Source: Luidia sarsii (Eukaryota; Echinodermata; Asteroidea; Paxillosida; Luidiidae). From it: a stretch of 64,000 nucleotides of DNA. The position numbers were made by a program, and so were the translations under genes. The notes beneath the pieces are model-generated. The model did not search any database. It was not told where the DNA came from and saw only the letters and a program-made list of their open reading frames with translations. The DNA lies in contig OX465102.1 of NCBI GenBank assembly GCA_949987565.1, forward strand, positions 27,659,370-27,723,369. Reading direction: 5' to 3'. Shown here piece by piece: positions 51,105-62,600 of the stretch (position 1 is its first letter; every line of letters starts with the position of its first letter).

Positions 51105-51445
51105 TGAGTCAAAGGTGGTTTGCAGTAACAACATGTGATAAACAATTTACAAAATCTCTCCCTCTTTATTACCGGTACATGTACATGTACATGTACATCT
51201 GTACACGCACAGTATGTGTGGTTCTAAAGAGAACCACTCTTACTTGGTTCAGTTCTCGGTTCAGAACTAGTTCTTTTCCAAAACCAGAAATTAATAATAA
51301 AAATAATAGCGGGCATTTTATAGGGCGCCGGTATCCGTCTCAAGAGACGCTCATGGCGCAGTACAAGAAAAACTACAGAAAAATAAAAATAATACACATG
51401 TAATAAAAAAAAAAATTGTTCACATCTGTCACCGCAAACCACTCT
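51105..51445. mobile_element. Diverged fold-back element of the GGTTTGCGGTGACACC family
   Basis: GGTGGTTTGCAGTAACAACA at the left and TGTCACCGCAAACCACTCTT at the right. The inner arms carry GTGTGGTTCTAAAGAGAACC. The interior is replaced by unrelated AT-rich sequence and there is no ribozyme core. Confidence 0.6.
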
Positions 51446-52448
51446 TGGCCTTAACTGGAAGTTTCTAGTGCAACCCTCAAAAGTCAAAATGTTATAATTA
51501 TAACCCCAGGAGCTGTACAACTACATGGGCATGGACATTACATTGCTATACATGTAAACGTGTATTGTGTTATTTGTGTACCTTTTTAGGCTCTGCAGTG
51601 TTGTATGGATCCATCAGAGATTGGAAATTGTAGAGTTGATGTCGGATGATTAACCTGTTGAGATCCAAAGGCCTGGATGAACTCTGTTGCACTGTGTTAC
51701 AGCAATTTACACTGTAGATTGGGTGCAAGGAATTCTGAGGGATTTGTGGGCCATAACCCTGCTACATTCAACAAATTGCAACAGTGGGTTTAACATGGGA
51801 TTATGTTGACCATGGTCTGAGTGCATTCAAGTACACACACAGTATGGGTTTGTATGGTAATAATTGCCCTACCACCATGACCACTACCAAAAACAAACAA
51901 TAGTGATGTTTCAGGGCTTCAGTGATAGGGAAGGGTAGGGTTTACACATTAAGTGCACAAAAAAACTACATGTACATGTAACAACTGTCTGCATTCTTTT
52001 GGAAATTGCTTGGATGTAACACAAGGAAATATAAACTATTCACAGAATTATAGCCTGGAAAAAAGTTACATCGTGAGATTGTGTACTCAAAGATGATCAT
52101 AATTGTCCCTTCTTGGATCTAGAATAAAAGGAAAGATTTTAATACTAAAATGTAAAAAACAAAGAATCAAACAATCCTGTTTAGCATTATAACACAGGGC
52201 AGAATGTCTGTTAGGTCAAAAATCTGTGAAAAAATTTATTACAAACTCCTTGGCACAAGATATAATAAACGTAAAAAAAGATAGAAAGCACATTTCATGC
52301 CAGAAATAAAGTCTCTGTTCCGTAGCAAAAAATTCTCAAAAGATCTGCCTGCATCAGATAAAAAAGTGGATGTGATCCCTGGAGATGACTGCTGCTGATT
52401 TGTGTCAACAGTCAACACTATAGCAAAGATACTCTGTCACGTCTGTAC
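51446..52448. other. Intergenic, little recognised
   Basis: AT-rich. A GTGATCCCTGGAGATGAC block at 52373-52390 matches the head of the second SINE family. Nothing else was recognised. Confidence 0.5.
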
Positions 52449-53414
52449 TTAAAGGTCAACTGAAGTGCAAAAATTAGAAAATCCTGATTTGGCATTAAAT
52501 ATGTTCATTGGTACATTGTAATTCCAGATCAAACATAAATTTTGTGTTTCAGGCTTATTAGAAGCCTTTTTTAATTAATTAAAATTATGCTCGTAGTTAT
52601 TGAGGGCGCTGTTCTTTACGTCACCGGATGAACGCAGAATTTTTGTTCTCTCCCCGCGAAAGCCGTATGCACTTAGATAGTCGGAGAGGTTCCCTGACGC
52701 GTTCAGCAGATAATGCACGTTTTTTTAGCGTGGCACGGGCACCAGTCTTTTTCTCGGCGAGAAAAACCTGACAATTTTGTTGGCCGAGACGTCTTTCAAC
52801 AAGCTTTTTCTTCGGAATCAGATGAATTCTAAGTCGATAACAAGGATAGAAATTCTGAAAATAGTTTTCCTATGGCCACAGACGGGAACACGTTGCCAAA
52901 CCATACACGTATGAGCCCGAATGGTCTCCGTGAAAACAAGCTTCGAAATGGACACTGCACTGCACGATTTGACGGGTCGGATTATTTCGGTCGTGTCAGC
53001 GTGATTTTTGACGTCCAAATGCGGCTTATTCTAGGATCGTCAAGGAATAAATGCATGTTTATTCCACTGCTGCAATCTTCAACAACGAATCTGGCTGGCG
53101 TGTCAACGGGTTTGTCGATATTTATTCCCGAAATCGGTTCTCTTGAAAAACGTGCACTGACTGTTGGTATACACGAACGTACAATACAATAATTCCCCGA
53201 CAAGAGTAATGGACCGAGTCTTCATCTGCTGACGTCACCAAGGACGTCCTCCACGGGGGCATGGCTGCTTCCCCTCCCAAACTTAAATAATTTTTTAAAA
53301 CTCTTTCCCATAGTTTAAAACTCGGAAAAAATGCATGGATGTATTTTACTGACACCATAGTATTATTTGAAATAATAAAAACGAATTTCAAAATGCATTG
53401 CAGTTGACCTTTAA
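52449..53414. mobile_element. TTAA-flanked non-autonomous element (AGGTCAACTGAAGTGCA ends)
   Basis: TTAA plus AGGTCAACTGAAGTGCA at the left and TGCATTGCAGTTGACCT plus TTAA at the right. The interior (about 930 bp) has modest open frames on both strands with no recognisable transposase. Confidence 0.7.
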
Positions 53415-55504
53415 AGGACACTGATGGCATGGATACTGGATAGTTTGGGTATAGATACATGCAAAGATACATTACATTCTGTACAGGACTACAGGTTAAA
53501 CCAAATTGCGTTCTTCTTCAGTTGTCTTATTTTCGAGGGAAGGTGTCATAATAATTGGAAACAAATGCAAAAACTTTTTTTCAGAACCAAACATCCTCTA
53601 AAAAGAAATATTTCCAAATGTATGGTATCGCTACAAACTACCCTTGATTGGAAATGGAAAACACAGTAAATATATATTGCTGAACTGGAAAAATGGTGCA
53701 AACGTAATAGAATACCCATTCATGGATATGTACAAGCCAATGGTTACCAATGAGTTCGAATTGAACCAGATTCAAAATAACACCACATAACAGAAATCAC
53801 ACTGGTTCATCCTCTGCACTTGACTACTACATGTACATGTACAAGGATAGTACCGGTAAAAATGAAAATTACACAATATTATACAGTGAGCGAAGAAAAA
53901 GGAATACATGTACTTATCTTCCTCCAAAAGTGGGGGAAGTGCAAGATGACTTTCAATTAACAAAGGGCAAGACATGGGATAAACAGATGAACGATTGAAC
54001 GTTAAGATATAATGAATAACCATGCCAATATCTTGAATTGAATATAGTGCATGCTACAATCTTTTTTAAATTTCCATGCATACATACAAATTTCTACCTG
54101 GAGAAGCAGAAGCCAGTGGCTTAGCACTTAAATCTGCCTGGACACTTGGTAAACCATCACAATGGCTGGTGTTCAGGAGAGAGCAGATGAGAAAGGGAGG
54201 CTGCTAAACATAGTGTAGGATGAACCACCTTGAATGTATCCAGCAAGGACGCAACAGACAGGGACCTTTGTTCTCGGACCAAATTTCCTGTGCCCGCCAC
54301 CTTTTGTTCTGACTGATCCCAACTTTATGAAGCATACTGGTACTTGGATTGATCATTGTCCCCTTCATTGCTTCTGATGTAGTTAATGCTTCTAAGTAGT
54401 TAATGCTACATTATGTAGCTAATGCTACATTATGTAGCTAATGCTACATTATGTAGGCCTACCGGTACTACATACGTGTATAATGTAACGTGTATATGTC
54501 CCTTGAAAGTCTTGAAGCGCTATCCTTCAGTTGTTTGCCAGTGAGCCTAACCCAGCTGTCTTTACATACATGATGCATGGATTAACATAAAACCAACCAT
54601 TTCTTCATTTGGTAATTTCAGGTTTGAGTTCTAAATTATCTGGAGCCAAATCTGAAACCACAGCACACATTCATGTATGCTTAATGCACATGGACAGGTA
54701 CATGTAAAGTACTAGTACATGTTCCTTGACGCATCAGAGTTCAGGGTGAAAATGAACAGTAGGATTTCCTGGTTTGTCAAGTTCAGCTTTAGTGGCCTTT
54801 ATAGTGAGAGTTCAATCTATTATTTTGTGAATTGAGATCGAGTACAAGTCTGTGAGATGGCGTTGGGATGAAAGAAAATTGACAGCACCGGCATTTCCCT
54901 CTGTACAAAAGATACTGAAATAAGTTCACAGGTAAGCACACGCAAAGAGGGAAAACTGAGGAATACAATCCAAGCCTTATTTCTTCCTATCTAATTTCTG
55001 GCAAATTTGGCAAACATTTTACTTTTTAAAAAAGGGAAGGTAAAACATATTTAAAATGCTTATAAAATGACAGTGACACAGATTTTGCGGAGAAACCCAT
55101 TAAAGACAGACAATTTCAAATAGAAATAGAAAATTAAATAAACATGCACTTGAGAAAAACAATATAAATACGTAAGTAATATGAACAATGATCACTAACT
55201 TTGCACTAAAAAATCTGTTAAGGCACTCTTTTGATGAATATACAGTACATAGGCTGTTTCTGTGGGAATTTTTCTGAGGGAGCTCATTTTTCTTCCAAAT
55301 TAAAAAACAAAGCTTAAGAAAATGGGAAAAAACAGTCTTCTTGAAGTTGACAAAAGTTAGATTTAGAACTGAATAGGACTTTTTTTTAATGTACAACGGA
55401 AATATTGCCAACTGCTCAGCGACTTCAATGACCAAAGTAAATCTCCAATAATTTTGAAATATATGTCACTGCTTTCACCACTTCACATAATTCATGCCAC
55501 TCTA
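53415..55504. other. Intergenic between NKRF and EXD1-like genes
   Basis: AT-rich. A three-unit tandem repeat of TAATGCTACATTATGTAGC lies at 54390-54460, with ACATGTACATGT runs. No coding block was recognised. Confidence 0.55.
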
Positions 55505-56397
55505 ATTACATGAAGATCTGGTTAAAGCCCCTACACAACATTGAGTGGTGGCTCCTCCGGACAATACGAACTGGTCTCTCCTGGAACTCAAGAACCCTTA
55601 TATTAGTTGCCCAGGACACTATACTTTACATTACAACTACCTAAGAATGGCACTTAAAGCCCCTACACAACATTGGTAAGATCGAAAAACATAAATGTTC
55701 ACAGATTTACATGAAACTTATACAGTTTGAAAAAGGCCTGATAATACCATGTAAGCAGGACCTTTCTCAAAGCCATTCTGCCTTTTTTATGCTGGCCGGC
55801 CCTACATATATTTTTTGAGACTCGTAAAAAGAAAGAAAGAATGTACAAGTTGGGTATCATAATTATATGTCACTGCTTTCACCACTTCGCATAATTATTG
55901 CCACTCTAATTACTTCTTAAAATTTAGTGGGCCCGACGTTTCGATCCTAGCAGGACCTTTCTCAAAGGCAGAGGCACTCTAATTACAAAAGGCAGAGGCA
56001 CTCTAATTACATGAAGATCTGGTTAAAGCCCCTACACAACATTGGTAAGATCGAAAAACAGAAATGTTCACAGATTTACATGAAACTTTACAGTTTGAAG
56101 ATGGTTATATTAGAAACCTCTCACTGAAATATTTCTGCTTAAAATGTTGTATTTTGGGAGAAATGAGTAAAAGAAATAGTTTACGTCTCACCGAGATCTA
56201 AACTATTTTTCGGAACAGTACGGCGTTGAATGCTGCATTTTAGCGAAACAAATGAAGTGGTTTTCGCGATTTTCTCGAGACTCGGTTGGCGGATTGTGCT
56301 GAAATTTTCACAGGTGTGCTATTTCATGCATATGTTGGATCAGACAACGTATGGTTGCTAATCTTTGACCTCAACCAATGCTGTGTTAGCCCTTTCA
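55505..56397. repeat. Composite duplication: MITE copies carrying the NKRF 3' end, with a PLE tail
   Basis: 55505-55543 and 56003-56042 share a flank (AATTACATGAAGATCTGG) and a MITE start (TTAAAGCCCCTACACAACAT). The first is broken at 55543 by a copy of 50284-50475: the last 20 codons of NKRF, its stop, the first 48 UTR bases and the beginning of the resident MITE. A palindrome-less PLE tail lies at 55915-55970. The MITE at 56023-56397 is nearly full length but its right end is mutated (CAATGCTGTGTTAGCCC). Confidence 0.85.
55543..55606 (+). pseudogene. NKRF C-terminal fragment, duplicated
   Basis: The last 20 codons plus stop of NKRF (SGGSSGQYELVSPGTQEPLY) are repeated with no visible change from 50284-50347, detached from any upstream exon. 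The copy looks recent. Confidence 0.9.
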
Positions 56398-56681
56398 GTT
56401 GCAAAGTGTGTAAAAGTTTGTGGTGACTGTAAGTCATCTGTTTCATGAAAGAGTCTAGCATTGAAAAGAGGAAGGAGCTACTGGCTCCCTCAGACAGGTA
56501 CGCCTTATGGAAAGAGACAACCTACAAGTACTGAACATGTAAATGGTGTCACCAGTCACACCACAAACTTCCCACACTGTGCTCCCACCATGCAAACCTT
56601 CAAGTCTGCATGTAAATGCACTGTAGGTTGCCATATGTCCGGGAGGTGACCCTTAAAGAACGGTGGTGTTTTGATTTAGTC

Positions 56682-59600
56682 CTAACCACTGTCCGAGTCT
56701 TTGGGCTCCGTGTAGTAGAAGCTTGCTCGGAGAGGTTTTGGCTTGGGCACCTTGTCTATCTCTTCCTGAGAGGGGAAGTCAAACCGCTGGATACGCTTGT
56801 TCTGCATCTCAAGATCCTGTGCAGGGGAGACAAAATGCATCGCGTAATGTTATACAGCTTGGAAATACCTATGATGTGCTTGACAACAACAAAAAAACAC
56901 AAAAAAAAAACCCTGTTATTATTTTGTCATCAAAACATCAAAACAAATGTCAAAACTGACAGGTTGGAGAGGCGAGTCTTCATATCAGGTTTATCAAGTT
57001 CAGGGCATTGACAGGGTGGATCTTTTAGATTATCGTCAAAGAAAAATGAAATTCAATTTGACTAGACTTGGTCCACTGTCGGATATATATAAGACTCCTG
57101 TGTAGGGTTGGTGGAACTTGGGGATTGAAAAATACCCGGCTTACTATTGGCCTCCGTATGTTCCTGAGGATGTCCTCGTGGCAGGCCAGCATTCGTGCCC
57201 GTCCACGACCCACGGCTGGACTGGCCCTCTGCTGAGGTGAACGCTGATGACTGCCCGCATCCTGAGCACCGGACGGTGACTGGCATCCGGTGTCCTCCGA
57301 GGGCTGGCCAAAGGAAGACAAGCGCTTTCGCACTGCGCCCTGCGGTCTCAGCTCAGCACTCTCCCTATCCTTGTAGTACGTTCCCAAGCCTGAGCCCTTG
57401 GTCATCACGTCGGTCACATTCACGTGGTAGGCTGGCGAACTGCTCGACGGTGAATCAGAGACTGGAGCGGGTCTGCCGTGGCCCGGGTGCTTCTTTGGAT
57501 GTTTCCTCTGCATCTCGTGGCTGAGCTCTGGAAAGTCAGCGGTCGAGTGCACGTTCAGGCCCGACCTGTTGGGAGTGAGTGCTCCGCTGTAGCCTTGACC
57601 GAAGGGGTTGTGGCTGTGGGGGTTGTGGCCATGGGGGATGTGGCCGTGGGGGATGTGGCCGTGGGGGTTGTGGCCCTGGGGGTTGTGGCTGTGGGGGTTG
57701 TGGCCGTGGGGGTTGTGGCCGTGGGGGTTGTGGCCGTAGGGGTTGCCACTGCTTCTGTTTATGCTAGAAACCAGTCCTGGTGATGTCTGGTAGGTATCAG
57801 AAGGCAGCTGGGCGGTTGGGCTCTGACTGATAGACGAATGGAGACGGCTGTAAGCCTGTTCTAAAGTGGATTCATTAGATGTGGGTTGCTCACTGGAGAA
57901 GCTGAGGTAGCCCTCGGTTGACTTACTGTCCTCTGTACTGGTATCATAAACATCTTCCTCTTCCTCCTCATCCTCCTCATCCTCTTCCTCCTCATCCTCT
58001 TCCTCCTCCTGTTTGTCAACTTCATCACCATCATTCTTGTCATGGCTCTCATCTTCAACACCACCGGCCTTGTTTCCATTAATTTTAGTACCCATTGTGG
58101 ACTTCTGTTCCATGGAAGTGTTTCCGCAGCCAGTCCCTGTGCCTTGTCCGAGAGCTCCCCCTCCTGCTGATGGTGCCGACGCCAAACTGTCTTTGTCTCC
58201 GGGTTCTGCCTCGCCGTTGTCACCTGCGCCTCTCCCGCTCTCCTCCTCGGCGGCGGGTGCGATGACCCCATCGTCCCTGGCAACACGGGCACTGCCGCGG
58301 GTACGCCGGTCGCTTCCGCCGTTCGGCCTCGGGTATGCATCTGAGGCTGGGCGATTGTTCCCCGCAGTGTCATGGCCCAAGTTCGGGCAGGCTTTGTCCC
58401 CACTGGCAGCAGACTCACGGCCGTTGCTAAGTCTGTCCGCGGAGTGAAATGAAGCCGTCTGGTATCTGTCCTTCCCGTTAGTGGGGATGGATGCAGTAGA
58501 TGGTGGAGATTCTGGAATGCAACTGGTCTCTTCTTTTTCGGACTTGGGTTGCAGCACTGATTCTAGAAAAGGTATTGAATCAAATGATATTTTCAATCAA
58601 ACTAAGGAAAGGGAAAATGACTGGTTTTTTTCTGCAAACAATTTGAAAAATACTGAAACTTGTGACCTCTGGCTGAATGTACCAATGCTCCTACTATCTT
58701 ATTTATCCAGCTCAGGTGGTCTTTCTACAATAAGCCAACATGAAAGCAACTTGCGGTCATTTCAAACTTATCAACTGAGTTCCATTTCTTCTCCTCATCA
58801 AAAGGTGTAATGCAAGAAAACCCGGATATACAACACAGTGAGAATAAGGGACGAATTTTGGAGTGTTTTCATCTCGGTAGGCGATTGTGGTTTCTTGCCC
58901 GCACCTGTAAGCTGTGGATTGCAGCCAATGGCCGACGTACAGTGGTTGGAGATTGGCGGAACGCTGGTACTCGGTAAGGGGCCGAACACAAGCTTCTCTA
59001 GCTGTCTGGGAACCATTGACGGGCCAACCTTCCCGGGGAAGAAGAGAATGTGTATAGCATGTTATCAACTCAGAAGCAGACATTTTGTTATGTTTGTAAT
59101 ACAAGTGGTTATACGGTTAAGATGTACGGTATGCACTGGAAAGCAGGACGTGTACAGTTTGAAGCACGCTTGAGGTGACTATTTTTTTCACCAGGCCTTC
59201 TGACAAAGCGCAGACAATACATGCACACTGTTACTCATTCATAGAGTCGGCCAAATTGAATTTCATTTCAGCACACTACCTGCTGATATACGGATTCAAG
59301 TCCACCACACAAACTCAACAGCCAGGTGGTTAAGTGGTTAAAACATCTGTGCGAGAAAGTAGGAATCAACATAGGAAGGTTTGCGGTGAACACCATGTAT
59401 CAGGTCTCTTAAAGGAAGAGGTATGGTTCTGAAAAGAACCTGAGGGTAACTCGACGTTTCGACCAGTATGCTCTGGCCGTCATCAGGAGAATGTCTTGGG
59501 ATCGGTGGTCATCTCCTGATGACGGCCAGAGCATACTGGTCGAAACGTCGAGTTACCCTCAGGTTCTTTTCAGAACCATACCTCTTCCTTTAAGAGACCT

Positions 59601-62600
59601 GATACATGGTGTTCACCGCAAACCTTCCTATATTGATTCACCCACCATGCAAAGCCTTAAGTCTCATTTAAAGTAGGAATCGCTGGTTCATGCTCGACTT
59701 GCCTGTAGTTTTTCAGCAGTCAATATGCCAAAGCACTCGGCAGAGTTTTTAAATACAAGTACGTAAAGTTGACAAACCCTTACTGTATTTCATCCTCCTC
59801 AATGAAAAATATCATAGCAATGCACTATGTGCTGCTGTAAAGATTCAAATCCACCCCACGACCTCGACCAGCTCAGTGGTCAACGTGCCAAGATGTCTGC
59901 ACCAGGAAGCAGGAGACAATGGTTCGAATCCCGCCCAAGCTGTCTGCATCTCATCAGCAGGCAATCAGCCAAAGCACTGAGCATACAGCAATTCATTGAA
60001 AGTCGAGTCGGCCAAACCCTCATTGAGATACTGTCTCGCTGTAGGTCGAAACAGCCGATATCTCAGTAGCACTTTTACCTTTGCTTTGCAGCGACTCACA
60101 TCCGACATGTCTCTGACGCAACTCAAGAAGACGTCGACAGATGCCGTGAACTCGGCCAGGAGGTGGTGCAGCGTTACGATGCGCAAATCTGATAGATAAC
60201 GCACCCTGCCCGCAGCCCGTGACAAAAGACTGGCCTGTAGAGGGCGCTTTATCCATGAGGTGGAGGACTCACTCTAAAACCGTCAAAAAATCACAAGAGA
60301 ATCTTTTTGGAAACTGTCCACAGGTACTATTGACCAAGTAGCTCTCAACAAACCCAAAACGTTTACCGGTATGTAAGAATATTTGAAAAGGGTTGCATAT
60401 CATTTCAGCTATGCCACAGGAAATCAGTACACATATAATGCACTAACAATGTTAATGTGTTCCATTAGCTTCCCTGTTCTCCAAGTACAGTGTAAAACAA
60501 GGAGTCCTCTAATCTCTATGCAGTCTTGACGCCATGACACCAAATGACCCAGTGTGTGAATCAGGGTCATCGGAGGGTAAGCTAGGACTATCCAGGGAAC
60601 ATACTGTACTAGGGTGCGTTTTGGTGGTGAAAACCAATAACTGTTTGACTACATGTATAACATCACTTAGATTTTTGGCCAGACAATTTTAGTTAGGTGG
60701 GTGATGAAGTGAACACATTATCAAAGTGCCAAGGCAAATAAGAAGCAACAAATAAGTTCTTTGTTTTGCTGGCACAATGCACTCCTAGCCCAAAACGTTT
60801 TTTTTTTTTCATGGTTTCCAACCTCCCTATACAGACGTCTTACACAGGTTGTCTGGTTCCTAACCACCCTAAATACAGACTATACACAAGCTGTCCGGTT
60901 CCCAACCACCCTACATTGTAAATACAGACACTGTGCACAAGCTGTCTGGCTCCCAATCCCCCTCAATCCAGACACTGTATGCAGACAAGCTGTCTGGTTC
61001 CCTACCTCCCTACATTGTAAATACAGACACTGTGCACAAGCTGTCTGGCTCCCAATCCCCCTCAATCCAGACACTGTATGCAGACAAGCTGTCCGGTTCC
61101 CAACCACCCTACATTGTAAATACAGACACTGTGCACAAGCTGTCTGGCTGCCAATCCCCCTCAATCCAGACACTGTATGCAGACAAGCTGTCTGGTTCCC
61201 AACCACCCTACATTGTAAATACATGTACAGACACTGTGCACAAGCTGTCTGGCTCCCAATCCCCCTCAATCCAGACACTGTATGCAGACAAGCTGTCTGG
61301 TTCCCAACCACCCTACATTGTAAATACATGTACAGACACTGTGCACAAGCTGTCTGGCTGCCAATCCCCCTCAATCCAGACACTGTATGCAGACAAGCTG
61401 TCTGGTTCCCAACCACCCTACATTGTAAATACATGTACAGACACTGTGCACAAGCTGTCTGGCTGCCAATCCCCCTCAATCCAGACACTGTATGCAGACA
61501 AGCTGTCTGGTTCCCAACCACCCTACATTGTAAATACATGTACAGACACTGTGCACAAGCTGTCTGGCTCCCAATCCCCCTCAATCCAGACACTGTATGC
61601 AGACAAGCTGTCTGGTTCCCTACCTCCCTACATTGTAAATACATGTACAGACACTGTGCACAAGCTGTCTGGCTCCCAATCCCCCTCAATCCAGACACTG
61701 TATGCAGACAAGCTGTCTGGTTCCCAACCACCCTACATTGTAAATACATGTACAGACACTGTGCACAAGCTGTCTGGCTCCCAATCCCCCTAAATCCAGA
61801 CACTGTATGCAGACAAGCTGTCTGGTTCCCTACCTCCTCTGCCTTATCATGAAGCCACTGCGGATAGACTTCCTCGAGGGACAGGTCCAAGTACTCCATC
61901 AAGCACTCGGACAGACTCCTCAATTTCGGAGGCACTTCACCGTTCAACCCTCGCATCCTCACAAGAAAATCTGCTGCCTGCACAATCAAAAGTAAACGAA
62001 ACCCAAACACTCTCAAAACTTTGATATCATTGGACTTGATGCTCTCTATGGCCCTTTACAAATGTGTGCATCGGGCTTGGACTCAGGCTTCGTCTCCTGA
62101 AATTACAGGTTGTGGTTTATCACCGATTTTGTAGGTTTGTTGCCTTGTTATTAAGTGCAAAGTATTTACCACAAAACTGGCACCAAATGCTTGTTTCTAG
62201 ATGGCTCTGACAATTAAAATGGGCAAGAAAAATATCACCAAAGCCTAAGCCCGAGCCTAAGTCTTTATATCGTAACCAGCCAATGAAATAATTATGGTCT
62301 TCAGCTTATCACCATTTTGGGCTGTCATTTAGAAATGCAGCAGTATTACTGTAGAAGTGCCCTATTCATGGGAAGGGGCAGGTCTCACCTCACACTTAGT
62401 TCATGGAAGCCAAGAACACAAGCCTGTACAAGCCGTACCTGTGTGTCATAGACATTGGTGAGTTTCAGGGAATACCGGTGGAAGAGTTGGTCAGAAGCCC
62501 ATCTGCTGTCATGCATCACCTGGGTAGAGGAAATCAAAGTCCACATAAAATATGTTTGTGCCAGGTTTTGTGGTACCAGGCATAAAAAGACACCAACCAA

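Noticed and set aside
57861..58447. Alternative-frame and antisense open frames over the EXD1 long exon
   Set aside because: Low-complexity shadows of the Glu/Asp and Ser/Pro-rich coding frame.
58757..59104. Longer - strand frame reading TAREACVRPLTEYQRS as the EXD1 exon
   Set aside because: That frame ends in phase 2 and cannot join the next exon; the acceptor four bases further (59001) gives LEKLVFGPLPSTS and joins in phase.
60761..61852. 363-codon + strand open frame through the minisatellite
   Set aside because: Period is a multiple of 3, so any stop-free unit gives a long frame. This strand is antisense to EXD1 and joins no exon.
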